Assembly (NCBI RefSeq): GCF_001281315.1
Contig: NZ_CP012479.1
Coordinates: forward strand, 3,658,001 to 3,722,000
Direction: 5' to 3'
Source of the DNA: Arthrobacter sp. ERGS1:01
GTDB lineage: Bacteria; Actinomycetota; Actinomycetes; Actinomycetales; Micrococcaceae
DNA: 64,000 nucleotides
Positions 54,599-63,788 of this stretch are shown in pieces (positions within the stretch are counted from its first letter, which is position 1; every line of letters begins with the position of its first letter). The notes under the pieces were generated by a model, which searched no databases, was not told the origin of the DNA, and saw nothing but the letters and a program-made list of their open reading frames with translations. Made by a program: the position numbers and the translations under genes.

Positions 54599-55771
54599 AT
54601 GGGCGAGAATTCAGCATTGCGACCGGAACTGCGGCTTGGCGTCTTGGGGCGTTCGCGCAAACCCGACGAGCGCCGGGCCCCCATCCACCCGGAACATTTT
54701 TCCCGGATTGAGCGCGACATCCGTGACCGGATGGTGGTTGAGTCAGGGTACGGGCTGAAGTTCGGCGTCAGCGATGCCGCACTGGCGGAGCTGGTGGGTC
54801 AGGTGGCCCCGCGTGAGCAGGTCATTGCGCAGGCCGACGTAGTGCTCCTGCCCAAGCCGCAGGCCTCGGACCTGGCTGAGCTGCGGGACGGACAGGTCCT
54901 CTGGGGCTGGCCGCACTGTGTCCAGGACAGGGCCATCACCCAGCTGGCCATTGACAAGAAGCTGACCCTGATCGCTTTCGAGGCCATGAACCACTGGACC
55001 AGCGACGGCGGTTTTGGCCTGCATGTCTTCCACAAGAACAACGAGCTCGCCGGCTACTGCTCCGTTCTTCATTCGCTGGCACTGACGGGGTCCACGGGAA
55101 ATTACGGGCGCCGCATGAAAGCCGTGGTGATTGGTTTTGGCGCCACCGCCCGCGGCGCGGTGACGGCGTTGCAAGCCCTCGGCATCCAGGATGTGCAGGT
55201 CCTCACGAGCCGCAGCGTGGCCGCCGTCGCAGCCCCCATCCACGCCGCCGAAATGGTGCAGTTCGACTTTGCACCGGAGCCCCCGCATGCCGGCTTCGTG
55301 ATGTCGGAGGACGGCGATGTCCCCCTGAGCTGGTTCCTGGCCGAGGCCGACATCGTGGTGAACTGCACGCTGCAGGACCCCAACGCGCCCATGACGTACC
55401 TGACCGAGGCGGATCTGGACGCGTTCCGGCCGGGCAGCCTGATCGTGGATGTCTCCTGCGATGAGGGCATGGGCTTTAGCTGGGCCCGCAACACGAGTTT
55501 CACCGAGCCGATGTTCACGGTGGGCGAGAACATCAACTACTACGCCGTGGACCACAGCCCCAGCTATCTGTGGAATTCCTCCACCTGGGAAATCAGCGAG
55601 GCGCTGCTGCCGTTCATCGAGCCCGTCCTCGCCGGTCCCGAGGCGTGGAAGGCCACTGACACCATCCAGCGCGCCATCGAGATCAACGACGGCGTGATCA
55701 TCAACCCGGCGATCCTTGAGTTCCAGGGCCGCCAGGAAAGCTACCCGCACCTGCCGCTGGCCGAGGGGTAG
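54599..55771 (+). CDS. N5-(carboxyethyl)ornithine synthase / alanine dehydrogenase-like oxidoreductase
   Basis: NAD(P)-dependent enzyme of the alanine dehydrogenase/transhydrogenase fold, 390 aa. RLGVLGRSRKPDERRAPIHP, HCVQDRAITQLA, and the Rossmann loop VVIGFGATARGAV match the carboxyethylornithine synthase branch, which reductively joins pyruvate and ornithine. TAGGAG precedes ATG 54599. The genuine substrate is untested; plain alanine dehydrogenase is less likely because the N-terminus differs. Confidence 0.83.
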   Translation: MGENSALRPELRLGVLGRSRKPDERRAPIHPEHFSRIERDIRDRMVVESGYGLKFGVSDAALAELVGQVAPREQVIAQADVVLLPKPQASDLAELRDGQVLWGWPHCVQDRAITQLAIDKKLTLIAFEAMNHWTSDGGFGLHVFHKNNELAGYCSVLHSLALTGSTGNYGRRMKAVVIGFGATARGAVTALQALGIQDVQVLTSRSVAAVAAPIHAAEMVQFDFAPEPPHAGFVMSEDGDVPLSWFLAEADIVVNCTLQDPNAPMTYLTEADLDAFRPGSLIVDVSCDEGMGFSWARNTSFTEPMFTVGENINYYAVDHSPSYLWNSSTWEISEALLPFIEPVLAGPEAWKATDTIQRAIEINDGVIINPAILEFQGRQESYPHLPLAEG

Positions 55772-55793
55772 CGGCCGCAGTAATTCCCATGCC

Positions 55794-56888
55794 CTAACGG
55801 TACTGCCGGGTCAGCGGGCATTCGAACGGGTCGGCGGCCGACAGCCCCACCCGGTTCAAGTAGGCCACGACGATTGCGTAGGACTGCAGCAGCGAGGTTT
55901 CGGTGAACACAATGCCGTTGTTCTCGCACGCCCGGCGGACCATGGCGTTGGCACGGTGCAGTTCGGGGCGGGCCATGTCCGGGAACAGATGGTGCTCCAC
56001 CTGGCGGTTCAGCCCGCCCATGAGAGTGTCCATGACGACGCCGCCGCGAATGTTGCGGCTCGTCACCACCTGGCGGGTGAGGAAGTCCACGCGGCTGCCG
56101 GCCTCCAGGATCGGCATGCCCTTGTGGTTCGGGGCAAAGGACGCCCCCATATAGAACCCGAATACCGCCATCTGGACACCCACGAACGCCAGTGCCATGC
56201 CCCACGGCAGCAGCAGGAACAGCACCGTCATATAACCGCCAAAACGCAGCACCAGCAGGGCGATCTCCACGTACCTGTACCGCACCCCGCGCCGGCCAAA
56301 CAAGGTCTTGGCGGAATCGAGCACCAGGCTGAAGCCCAGGAACAGGATCAGCGGGAACAGCAGGGTGCCCTGATGGCGGGTGATGACGGCCGCGAAACCG
56401 CGTTTTTGTGCCGCACCCTCCTCATGGAAGGCGACGATTCCGGTGTGGATGTCCGGATCCCTGCCCTTGGTGTTGGGATCCTGGTGGTGTGCCGTGTGCT
56501 TTTTGACCCACATGGCGTAGCTCATGCCCACTAGCAGGGGGCCCAGGATCCGCGCCGACCAGTCGTTGGCCCGGCCCGAGGCAAAGATCTGGTGGTGCGC
56601 CGCCTCGTGCGCCAGGAACGCGAACTGGGTGAACAGGATCCCCAGCACCGCGGCGATCAGCAGTTGGAACCAGGTCCTGCCGAGCAGCACAAACCCCGTG
56701 GCCGCCGATCCGAGGACCAGCAACAGGATGCCGAAGACCAATGCGTAAAAGGTTCGACGCCGTCGCATGAGTCCCGCCGACCGTGCGGTTTTCAGCAGCA
56801 CGGCATAACTTTCGATGACGGGATTGGTGTGCACGACCCGGCCGGACACCGGCCCGGGTTCGGCGGAGACAGGGATGGGGTTTTGCAT
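55794..56888 (-). CDS. Membrane fatty-acid desaturase
   Basis: Di-iron acyl desaturase, 364 aa. Three His boxes: HEAAHH, HTAHH and QVEHH, with four main helices. The QVEHH box without a fused cytochrome b5 is typical of actinobacterial desaturases that introduce a double bond into membrane lipids. Linked functions in membrane fluidity are general; position specificity is not predictable. Confidence 0.92.
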   Translation of the reverse strand: MQNPIPVSAEPGPVSGRVVHTNPVIESYAVLLKTARSAGLMRRRRTFYALVFGILLLVLGSAATGFVLLGRTWFQLLIAAVLGILFTQFAFLAHEAAHHQIFASGRANDWSARILGPLLVGMSYAMWVKKHTAHHQDPNTKGRDPDIHTGIVAFHEEGAAQKRGFAAVITRHQGTLLFPLILFLGFSLVLDSAKTLFGRRGVRYRYVEIALLVLRFGGYMTVLFLLLPWGMALAFVGVQMAVFGFYMGASFAPNHKGMPILEAGSRVDFLTRQVVTSRNIRGGVVMDTLMGGLNRQVEHHLFPDMARPELHRANAMVRRACENNGIVFTETSLLQSYAIVVAYLNRVGLSAADPFECPLTRQYR

Positions 56889-56973
56889 GGTGGCACCGGC
56901 AGATCAGGGTCGACCTAGTAAGCCGGCGTTGGAAACCGTAAGTTTTACGTCCTTCAATTTTAGCCCCGCAGGC

Positions 56974-58332
56974 TTAAGAAGGCTCCGGTGTTGCAGCCCC
57001 CGAAACCGGCCGGGGAACAATGAACAGCGGCCGCCGGGCGCTGCGCAGGTTGACCTTCAGGGTCAGCTGCCCGCGCTTGGCCAGGACCAGGGCGATCACG
57101 CCCGCGGCCAGGGTCGGCATACCACCGGCAATGAGCATGGCCCACTGCACGCCGAGATGCTCGGCAAACCAGCCCATGAGCGGCCCGCCCAGGGCCTGGC
57201 CGCCAATGAGCACCATGATGTACAGGCTCATGACGCGACCCCGGATGAGCACGTTCGTGGACATCTGCACCAACTGGTTGGCTCCGGTCAGGAACAGCAG
57301 CGAGCAGAATCCCGCCACCACCATGACGGCCCCAAAGCTGGCCATGCTCGGCGCCAGCGAGGCGATCATGAGCACCACGCCGTAGGCGCCGGCGGCCGTC
57401 ATGACCGAGCGCAGCCGCAGCGTGGCGATCCGGGTCGAGGCCAGAGCGCCCGCCAGGGCCCCGAGCGCAACGAGCGTGTTCAGCAGGCCGTAGCCGCTGG
57501 CACCGGCGTCGAACACGTTGTTGGCATAGGCGGCCATCAGCACGGCCAGGCTCAAACCAAAGACGGCGAAGAACGCGGCCATGACCGCGGGCCAGAAGAT
57601 GGTGGGCTTGCTCAGCGCGTAGCGGACGCCTTCCATGAGCTGGCCCTTGCCACGCTTCCCCGGCGCCATTCTGACCAGCTCGCCCGGGCGGATGAAGATC
57701 AGCGAGGTGACGGTGACGGCGCAGGCCAGGGTGTTCACGGCAAACGCCCATCCTCCGCCGACGGCCGTGATCAGGATGCCGCTGACGGCGGGACCCACCA
57801 TGCCGCCCATCTGGAAGATCGAGGAGTTCAGGCTGATCGCGTTACGCAGCTGCGCGGGGCCCACGAGTTCGTTGACGAAGACCTGGCGGGCGGGCTGGTC
57901 GGCCACCACCACCAGGCCCAGGATGAACGCGATGACGTAGATGTGCCAGACCTGCAGGTGTCCCGTCAATGCCAGCACGGCCATGACGGCGGCCAGGATG
58001 CCGGCGGCGCTTTGGCTGATCATCAGGATCAGCCGTTTGGAGTACCTGTCCGCCAGGATGCCGCCAAAGGGCATGAGCACCAGGGACGGGATGAACTGCA
58101 TGAACACGGTGATGCCGACGGCGGTGACGGAGCCGGAGAGTTCAAGCACCATCCAGTCCTGCGCCACTCGCTGCATCCATACGGCGATGACGGCCAGCAG
58201 GTTGGCGGAGGCGAAGATGCGGTAGTTGCGGATCTTGAGTGAGGAAAAAGTCTGGTTCCACGGCGGGCGCGTGGTCACAACGTTCATCGGGGCGGTCAGG
58301 GCAGCATTCTGGGTTGCTGGAGGGGGCGTCAA
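56974..58332 (-). CDS. MFS transporter (EntS/MFS_3-like)
   Basis: Membrane exporter, 452 aa, about 12 helices; ADRYSKRLILMISQS is the MFS A-motif. PPWNQTFSSLKIRNYRIFASANLLAVIA is the usual N-terminal start of this branch. TTG 58330-58332 has AGGAC upstream and is used; an ATG 45 nt further in (58285-58287) has no Shine-Dalgarno. Divergent from a LysR regulator; that pairing suggests regulated efflux of a small molecule. Confidence 0.87.
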   Translation of the reverse strand: MTPPPATQNAALTAPMNVVTTRPPWNQTFSSLKIRNYRIFASANLLAVIAVWMQRVAQDWMVLELSGSVTAVGITVFMQFIPSLVLMPFGGILADRYSKRLILMISQSAAGILAAVMAVLALTGHLQVWHIYVIAFILGLVVVADQPARQVFVNELVGPAQLRNAISLNSSIFQMGGMVGPAVSGILITAVGGGWAFAVNTLACAVTVTSLIFIRPGELVRMAPGKRGKGQLMEGVRYALSKPTIFWPAVMAAFFAVFGLSLAVLMAAYANNVFDAGASGYGLLNTLVALGALAGALASTRIATLRLRSVMTAAGAYGVVLMIASLAPSMASFGAVMVVAGFCSLLFLTGANQLVQMSTNVLIRGRVMSLYIMVLIGGQALGGPLMGWFAEHLGVQWAMLIAGGMPTLAAGVIALVLAKRGQLTLKVNLRSARRPLFIVPRPVSGAATPEPS

Positions 58333-58407
58333 CGCGTAGTCCTGGGCTGGAAGGGTTGGGGTTCGTCCCTTAAAACCCTAGGCGCGCCCGATCCATGCCG
58401 AAAGGGT

Positions 58408-58440
58408 ATGGTGATTATAAGTACCATTGCGAATTGCAAT
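58408..58440. promoter_or_regulatory. LysR-type operator dyads in divergent MFS/LysR promoter
   Basis: ATGGTGATTATAAGTACCAT (58408-58427) and ATTGCGAATTGCAAT (58426-58440, a T-N11-A LysR box) overlap by 2 nt within the 127-bp divergent region, just upstream of the lysR gene. Confidence 0.6.
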
Positions 58441-58459
58441 AGTGAGGCGGAGCACCAGC

Positions 58460-59335
58460 ATGCATGACACCCCAACGTTCGATCCCGTCCAGCTCAAAAG
58501 CTTCCTGGCCGTGGCCGAAACCCGGAACTTCACCCGGGCCGCGGAACGGCTCGGCATCAGCCAGCCCACCGTGAGCCAGCACGTGCGCAAACTGGAGCAG
58601 GCGGCCGGGCGAATCCTCGTGGCCAGGGATACCCGGGACGTCCGGCTCACCGACAACGGCGACGCCATGGCCGGTTTTGCGCGCACCATCCTGGCCGCGA
58701 ACGACGCCGCCAGCCGGTACTTCTCCGGCGCCGCCATGCGCGGCCGGCTGCGTTTTGGGACGGCGGACGACCTCGCCATCACCGGGCTCCCCCGCATCCT
58801 GCGCGAATTCCGCCAGCTCTACCCGCAGATCAACCTGGAACTAACGGTCAGCCAGAGCGACCAGCTGCACCGCCGGCTCAAGGCCGGCCAGCTGGACCTC
58901 GTGTTCGTCAAGTGGGTCAACGGCGCGCAGGAGGGCGAGGTGGTCAAGCAGGACACCTTCGCCTGGGTGGGCCTGGAGCAGACCGTGCTGGAACCCGGGG
59001 CGCCGGTTCCCGTGATCGCCTACCCCGCACCGAGCCTGAGCCGGAAACTGGCGCTCGACGCACTGGAGGAGGCCGGACGCACGTGGCGGGTCACGTGCAC
59101 CACCAAGCAGATCAGCGGGGTCTTGGCGGCGCTGCGGGCGGGGATCGGGATCGCCGTCATGCCGACGTCGTTGGTGCCGGACGACCTGAAAATCATCACC
59201 CGCCGCTTCGACCTGCCGGCCGTGGGCGACGTCGACTTCACGCTGATCCGCAACCCGCTGGCCAACACCGAGGTGATCGACGCGCTGACCCAGGCCATCA
59301 TGGGGCGCAAGCTCACCCCGCTCAGCCGGAGGTAA
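58460..59335 (+). CDS. LysR-family transcriptional regulator
   Basis: 291 aa. HTH: FLAVAETRNFTRAAERLGIS followed by QPTVSQHVRKLEQAAG; C-terminal substrate-binding domain. ATG 58460 with GGAG upstream; an earlier in-frame ATG (58427) lies inside the operator. Probably controls the divergent MFS exporter and itself. Confidence 0.92.
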   Translation: MHDTPTFDPVQLKSFLAVAETRNFTRAAERLGISQPTVSQHVRKLEQAAGRILVARDTRDVRLTDNGDAMAGFARTILAANDAASRYFSGAAMRGRLRFGTADDLAITGLPRILREFRQLYPQINLELTVSQSDQLHRRLKAGQLDLVFVKWVNGAQEGEVVKQDTFAWVGLEQTVLEPGAPVPVIAYPAPSLSRKLALDALEEAGRTWRVTCTTKQISGVLAALRAGIGIAVMPTSLVPDDLKIITRRFDLPAVGDVDFTLIRNPLANTEVIDALTQAIMGRKLTPLSRR

Positions 59336-59380
59336 CTGCGCCGGCGGTAACATCCGCGGCGGCCGCTTGCGGGGCGGCGG

Positions 59381-59386
59381 TAGACT
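59381..59386 (+). promoter_or_regulatory. -10 hexamer TAGACT, leaderless start of panD
   Basis: TAGACT ends 9 nt before the panD ATG. Confidence 0.5.
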
Positions 59387-59395
59387 GGTGCCGTT

Positions 59396-59806
59396 ATGAA
59401 CCGAACCATGTTTAAGTCCAAGATCCACCGCGCCACCGTGACCCACGCCGACCTCCACTACGTTGGCTCGGTCACCGTCGACGCGGATCTGCTGGACGCC
59501 GCGGACATCCTGCCGGGCGAGCTTGTCTCCATTGTGGACATCACCAATGGTGCCCGCCTGGAAACGTACACGATTGCCGGCGAGCGCGGCTCCGGCGTGA
59601 TCGGCATCAATGGCGCCGCGGCGCACCTGGTGGGCGTGGGCGACCTCGTCATCCTGATCACCTATGCCCAAATGACGACGGCGGAAGCGCGCGAGTTCGT
59701 GCCCTCCGTGGTCCATGTGGATGCCGGGAACAGGATTGTCCAGCTGGGCACCGATCCGGCCGAGGCCGTCACCGAGGGCCTGTTGCGCCCCGCCCTGGCA
59801 CTTTAG
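59396..59806 (+). CDS. panD: Aspartate 1-decarboxylase
   Basis: Makes beta-alanine for pantothenate and CoA. 136 aa. Pyruvoyl enzyme: self-cleavage between G24 and S25 in [16 protein letters not shown] matches family. Predicted leaderless. Its stop overlaps that of the convergent DHA2 exporter by 4 nt. Confidence 0.97.
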   Translation: MNRTMFKSKIHRATVTHADLHYVGSVTVDADLLDAADILPGELVSIVDITNGARLETYTIAGERGSGVIGINGAAAHLVGVGDLVILITYAQMTTAEAREFVPSVVHVDAGNRIVQLGTDPAEAVTEGLLRPALAL

Positions 59807-61209
59807 TTTTCGCCACGCGGGTTTTCGCTGTCCGTGCTCCTCGGCAACCACAGCGCCCCGAGCAGTGCCACCACCGTCAGCGCGGTCAGCACCAGGCCCA
59901 CGTGGTGCAACGCCGCAACCGGCCCCACGGACGCCGCCCCGGAGGCGTAGAGCGTTGCCACGAGCGCCACGCCCAGGGAGCCGGCAACCCGCTGGACGAT
60001 GTTGAACAGCGTATTGGCGTCGGTCGCCTGGGTGTCGGTCAGGCGCGAGCTCATGGCGAGCAGCAGCGGGGTGCTGACCAGCCCGATCGATGCCGACCGC
60101 CCCGTCAGGATGATGGCCGTTACCGCCAGCGGCGTACCCGCGGTGACCAGTAGCAACAGCAGCGTGCTGCCACCGAGCAGCGCCAGGCCGCCCAGGACCA
60201 TGACCCGCACGCCGATCCGGCCTTGCAGCCAGCTGCCCAGACTCGCCCCGAGCCCCGTCATGATCCCCGCCGGCAGCATGGCCAGCCCGGTCGCGACGGC
60301 CGAGTGCCCCTGCACGGCCTGTGCAAAGGTCGGCACCAGCAGGATGGCCGAATACGTGGAAACCGAAGCCAGCCCGCACAGCACGATCGACAGGGTGGGG
60401 CCGCGGCTGCGCAGCGCGGCGAGGTCCACCACGGGATTGCTTCGGCGCAGGGCATGCCACGCATAGGCGGCCAGCAACACCGCTCCCCCGCCCAGCAACA
60501 ACACGGTCCGCGGGTTGTCCCAGCCGCGGCTGCTGCCGGCGTCGACCCCGGAGAGCACGCCCACGAGTCCCGCCGCAAGCAACACGAAACCAACGACGTC
60601 GAACCCGGCACCTTCCTGCCGCGCGGGCGCCACTTCCGCCGGAATCCGCCGCGCCGACGCCACGGCCAGGATGCCGATGGGCACGTTGACCAGGAAGATC
60701 CAGCGCCAGCCACCCGCACCGATCAGCAGTCCGCCCAACGACGGGCCAAACGCGGGCGCCGCGAACAGCAGGACCCCCGCCACGGGTGAGACAGACTTGG
60801 CTCCCCGGCCATTTCCCAGCAGCATGCCCATGGCCAACGGCACCAGCGGCGCACCGCAGATGCCCTGGAGCACCCGGGCCGCGACCAGCAGCTCCAGGGA
60901 CGGGACCGTGGCACACATCAGGGACGCCAGGGTGAACCCGGCCATCGCCGCGATGTACAGGTTCTTCCCGCCGAGCTTCCGCGCCAGATACGGCGTCAGC
61001 GACAGTCCCACGCCGAGCGCCAACAGGTAGCCGCTGACGGTCCACTGGACCTGTGCCAGGCCCGACGCCGTCTCCCGGGCGATCGAGGGAAGCGCCACGT
61101 TGACGATGCTCGAGTCCACCATGGACAGCAGCGGGCCCGCCTGCAATGCGAACTGGACCGTGGCGCCAAGCTGGCGGGACCTCGCAGTCCCATGTGCAAT
61201 TTCCATCAC
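59803..61209 (-). CDS. MFS exporter, DHA2 (EmrB/QacA) family
   Basis: Multidrug-type efflux protein, 468 aa, about 14 helices. [15 protein letters not shown] is the helix 1 motif D of DHA2 transporters; [14 protein letters not shown] is motif C-like. Start GTG 61207-61209 has a minus-strand -10 (TAATGT) 7 nt upstream. Divergent MarR regulator suggests induction by its exported compound. Confidence 0.9.
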   Translation of the reverse strand: MMEIAHGTARSRQLGATVQFALQAGPLLSMVDSSIVNVALPSIARETASGLAQVQWTVSGYLLALGVGLSLTPYLARKLGGKNLYIAAMAGFTLASLMCATVPSLELLVAARVLQGICGAPLVPLAMGMLLGNGRGAKSVSPVAGVLLFAAPAFGPSLGGLLIGAGGWRWIFLVNVPIGILAVASARRIPAEVAPARQEGAGFDVVGFVLLAAGLVGVLSGVDAGSSRGWDNPRTVLLLGGGAVLLAAYAWHALRRSNPVVDLAALRSRGPTLSIVLCGLASVSTYSAILLVPTFAQAVQGHSAVATGLAMLPAGIMTGLGASLGSWLQGRIGVRVMVLGGLALLGGSTLLLLLVTAGTPLAVTAIILTGRSASIGLVSTPLLLAMSSRLTDTQATDANTLFNIVQRVAGSLGVALVATLYASGAASVGPVAALHHVGLVLTALTVVALLGALWLPRSTDSENPRGEN

Positions 61210-61216
61210 AAGAGAT

Positions 61217-61249
61217 ACATTACTCCAGATGCATCTTTGTTCATATAGT
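61217..61249. promoter_or_regulatory. Divergent promoter and MarR operator between DHA2 and marR
   Basis: Minus-strand -10 TAATGT (61217-61222) and plus-strand -10 TATAGT (61244-61249) face outward. Between them AGATGCATCT (61227-61236) is a perfect 10-bp palindrome of MarR type. Confidence 0.65.
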
Positions 61250-61257
61250 CTGCAGCC

Positions 61258-61692
61258 ATGCGCGGATTTGAACTGTACAGGCTGGCCCGGGGGCTCCGGG
61301 AGGTCGCCCTGGCCACCAGTGCGGACCCCGGGGAGTACCCCGTTTCCGCCGGCGAACTGGCCGTCATCGAGGACGTTTCACGCCACCCGGCCAGCCCCAT
61401 CAAGGACATCGCCCAACGCACCCGGCTGGCCCAGAGCCTCGTCTCCAAGACCGTCGCCCTCATGCGCGAGGGCGGAATCTTCGTCACCGAGGCGGACCCG
61501 AACGACGGCCGCAAGTCCCTGGTGAGCATTGACCCGCAGGCCCGCATGGAGGTCTTCGCCGAACGCGGGGCCCGGACCATCACTGCCACCCTCGCCGAGG
61601 CGCTCCCCACGGCGGACCCGGATACCCTGGCCCGCATGGAGGCGCTCCTGGCGGAGGCCTACGCCATCGTCCAGGAACACGGACGGGCGTAG
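61258..61692 (+). CDS. MarR-family transcriptional regulator
   Basis: 144 aa winged-helix repressor. Recognition region IKDIAQRTRLAQSLVSKTVALM and wing EADPNDGRKSLVSID. Predicted leaderless (-10 8 nt before the ATG). Paired with the divergent DHA2 exporter. Confidence 0.92.
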   Translation: MRGFELYRLARGLREVALATSADPGEYPVSAGELAVIEDVSRHPASPIKDIAQRTRLAQSLVSKTVALMREGGIFVTEADPNDGRKSLVSIDPQARMEVFAERGARTITATLAEALPTADPDTLARMEALLAEAYAIVQEHGRA

Positions 61693-61720
61693 CCCTGGCG
61701 GCCCATTTCGGGCAGCCTGT

Positions 61721-62647
61721 TCACCGGGCGCCGGTCACGCTGTCCCGCCACGAGTGCGCCGGGGCATAGTCAATAACCCTGCGTGCGGCGTCGATGGCCA
61801 GCAGTGTCTCGTATCCGGCGATCTCCGTGCGCCGCTCCAGCTCCGGGAAGAACTTTGCCAGCAGTTCCGCCGACGGGACGTCCATGAGGGTGTCCGCTGC
61901 GGCGATGATCAGGTTTTCCGATCCGGTACTGTCCGCCTCGATCGCGTTCCGGCAGGCGGCGCCCACATCGCGGGTATCCACATATCCCCACAGGTTCCAT
62001 GCCCTGGACATCGGGTCCGCCCAGAATCCGGGCACCCGCGAATATTCGGCCTCCGTGAAGATGTTCGTCAGCCGCAATCCCACGAACGGAATGCCGCTCC
62101 ACGCCGCAAACTGTGCCGCGGCAGCCTCCCCCAGCACCTTGGACAGCGCGTACGTCGAGGAAGGGTGCGGGAAATGGGCCTCGTCGACCGGCGCATAACG
62201 CAAGGTCCCGCCGTCGCCCGCAAAAGGCAGGCCAAGCGTGGTCTCGCTCGAGGCCCACACCACGCGCGCCAGCCCCAGCGACTGCGCGGCCAGGAACACG
62301 TTGTGGTTCATGGCGGTGTTGCGGTTGAGGGTTTCGGCGGGCGGGAACATGCCGGGCTCGGGAATGTTGGCCATGTGTACGACGGCGTCGGCCCCGCTGA
62401 GCGCCTGCACCGCCTGCCCGTAGCTGGTCAGGTCCGCACGCATCGTGGGGCAGCCCAAATCCGAGTTGCGGCCCACCGGCCCGGCAACGTCGCAGGCCAG
62501 CACCTCGTAGCCGTGCGTCAAAAGCTCGGCCACGGCGGCCCGGCCGGCCTTGCCGTGTGCGCCCGTCACGGCAACCGTCCTAATGGGGGCCTTGCCGCGG
62601 GTCCTGATGGGGGTCTCGGTGCGGGTCTCGGTGGGGCGGGAGGTCAC
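61721..62647 (-). CDS. NAD-dependent epimerase/dehydratase (extended SDR)
   Basis: 308 aa Rossmann-fold enzyme. TGAHGKAG nucleotide-binding loop near residue 29; YALSK active site with the preceding Ser in WASSET; VVHMAN. Start GTG with AGGAG upstream. The first 22 residues, TETRTETPIRTRGKAPIRT, derive from degenerate 12-bp repeats and are unlike the family. Substrate unknown. Confidence 0.88.
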   Translation of the reverse strand: MTSRPTETRTETPIRTRGKAPIRTVAVTGAHGKAGRAAVAELLTHGYEVLACDVAGPVGRNSDLGCPTMRADLTSYGQAVQALSGADAVVHMANIPEPGMFPPAETLNRNTAMNHNVFLAAQSLGLARVVWASSETTLGLPFAGDGGTLRYAPVDEAHFPHPSSTYALSKVLGEAAAAQFAAWSGIPFVGLRLTNIFTEAEYSRVPGFWADPMSRAWNLWGYVDTRDVGAACRNAIEADSTGSENLIIAAADTLMDVPSAELLAKFFPELERRTEIAGYETLLAIDAARRVIDYAPAHSWRDSVTGAR

Positions 62648-62698
62648 ATTTGCTCCTTTTGATGACGGCCCGGCTGCTGCGGATGCACCTCCCCCGCC

Positions 62699-62704
62699 TA
62701 AGCT
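62699..62704 (+). promoter_or_regulatory. -10 hexamer TAAGCT upstream of AEC carrier
   Basis: TAAGCT ends 6 nt before a GTG (62711) that opens a 13-codon frame ending inside the AEC start (TAG 62750-62752). Confidence 0.45.
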
Positions 62705-62745
62705 TGGGACGTGCCAGCCGTGAATATGCCCAGCCTACCCCCGCC

Positions 62746-63675
62746 GTGCTAGCGGTCATCGAGGGGTTCTCCGTTGTCTGGATCATCATCCTGGTGGGCT
62801 GGTTCGTGGGGCGGCGCAACGTGCTGGGCGAGAATGCGCAGCAGGTGCTCAGCCGGCTGTCCTTCTTCGTGGCAAGCCCGGCACTTCTGGTGGAAACCCT
62901 CGGCCGGGCGAACCTCGCTTCGGTGTTCGCCGAGCCCCTCTTGGTGGCCGCAGCCAGCGCCGTGTTTACCGGCGGGGTGTTCCTGCTGGTGGCCAGGTTC
63001 TGGCTGAAACGACCCCTGGCCGAAGCCCTGCTCTCGGCGATGTCCTCCTCCACAGCCAATGCCGCGAACCTCGGCATCCCCATCGCGGCCTATGTGCTGG
63101 GAAATGCGGCGCTCATAGCGCCCGTGCTGATTTTCCAGCTGGCGTTCTACACACCCACCTATCTGTTGCTGCTGGACAGCCTCACGAGTGGTCGCCGGAC
63201 CACCCCCTGGCGGGTTTTCCTGCAGATCTTCCGCAACCCGATGATCCTGGCCACTGTCGCCGGGCTCATCCTGGCCGCGACGGGCTGGCAGCTGCCGAAC
63301 CTGCTGGCTGAACCCATCCATCTGATTGGCGGGGCCGCCATTCCGGCGATCCTCATCGCCTTTGGCATGTCGCTGGCCACGAGCAAGCCGCTCGCCGCCA
63401 CGGACGGCCGGCGAGCGGACACGCTGTTGGCCACGGGCTTCAAGCTGGTGCTGCACCCCCTTGTTGCCTACCTGTTGGGGCACTTTGCGCTGGGAATGGA
63501 CGGCGCGGGACTGTTCGCCGTCGTCGTTGCCGCGTCGCTGCCCACGGCACAAAACGTGTACGTCACGGCGCAGCGCTACCAGGTGGGCCTCGCCGTGGCG
63601 AAGGACACCGTGCTGGCCACCACCATCCTGGCCATTCCGGCCATGTTCGTGGTGGCATTCCTGCTCGGATCGTGA
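62746..63675 (+). CDS. AEC-family (auxin efflux carrier-like) transporter
   Basis: Membrane transporter, about 309 aa, ten helices. SSSTANAANLGIPIAAYVLG and SLPTAQNVYVTAQRYQ are the two conserved crossover segments of AEC/BASS-like carriers; bacterial members export malate, malonate or amino acids. The start given is GTG 62746. If one C is added to the C5 run at 62738-62742, the leaderless GTG 62711 becomes in frame and adds VPAVNMPSLPPA, which may be the real start. Confidence 0.87.
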   Translation: MLAVIEGFSVVWIIILVGWFVGRRNVLGENAQQVLSRLSFFVASPALLVETLGRANLASVFAEPLLVAAASAVFTGGVFLLVARFWLKRPLAEALLSAMSSSTANAANLGIPIAAYVLGNAALIAPVLIFQLAFYTPTYLLLLDSLTSGRRTTPWRVFLQIFRNPMILATVAGLILAATGWQLPNLLAEPIHLIGGAAIPAILIAFGMSLATSKPLAATDGRRADTLLATGFKLVLHPLVAYLLGHFALGMDGAGLFAVVVAASLPTAQNVYVTAQRYQVGLAVAKDTVLATTILAIPAMFVVAFLLGS

Positions 63676-63788
63676 CTGCTTACATAGCGAGAATCCGCGG
63701 ATTTCCCGGCTTGTGATGGGAATACATTTACCTGAAAAATCAAATATGGATCATTGACATGCTCTTTATGTTCTAGGAAAATGGAGGT

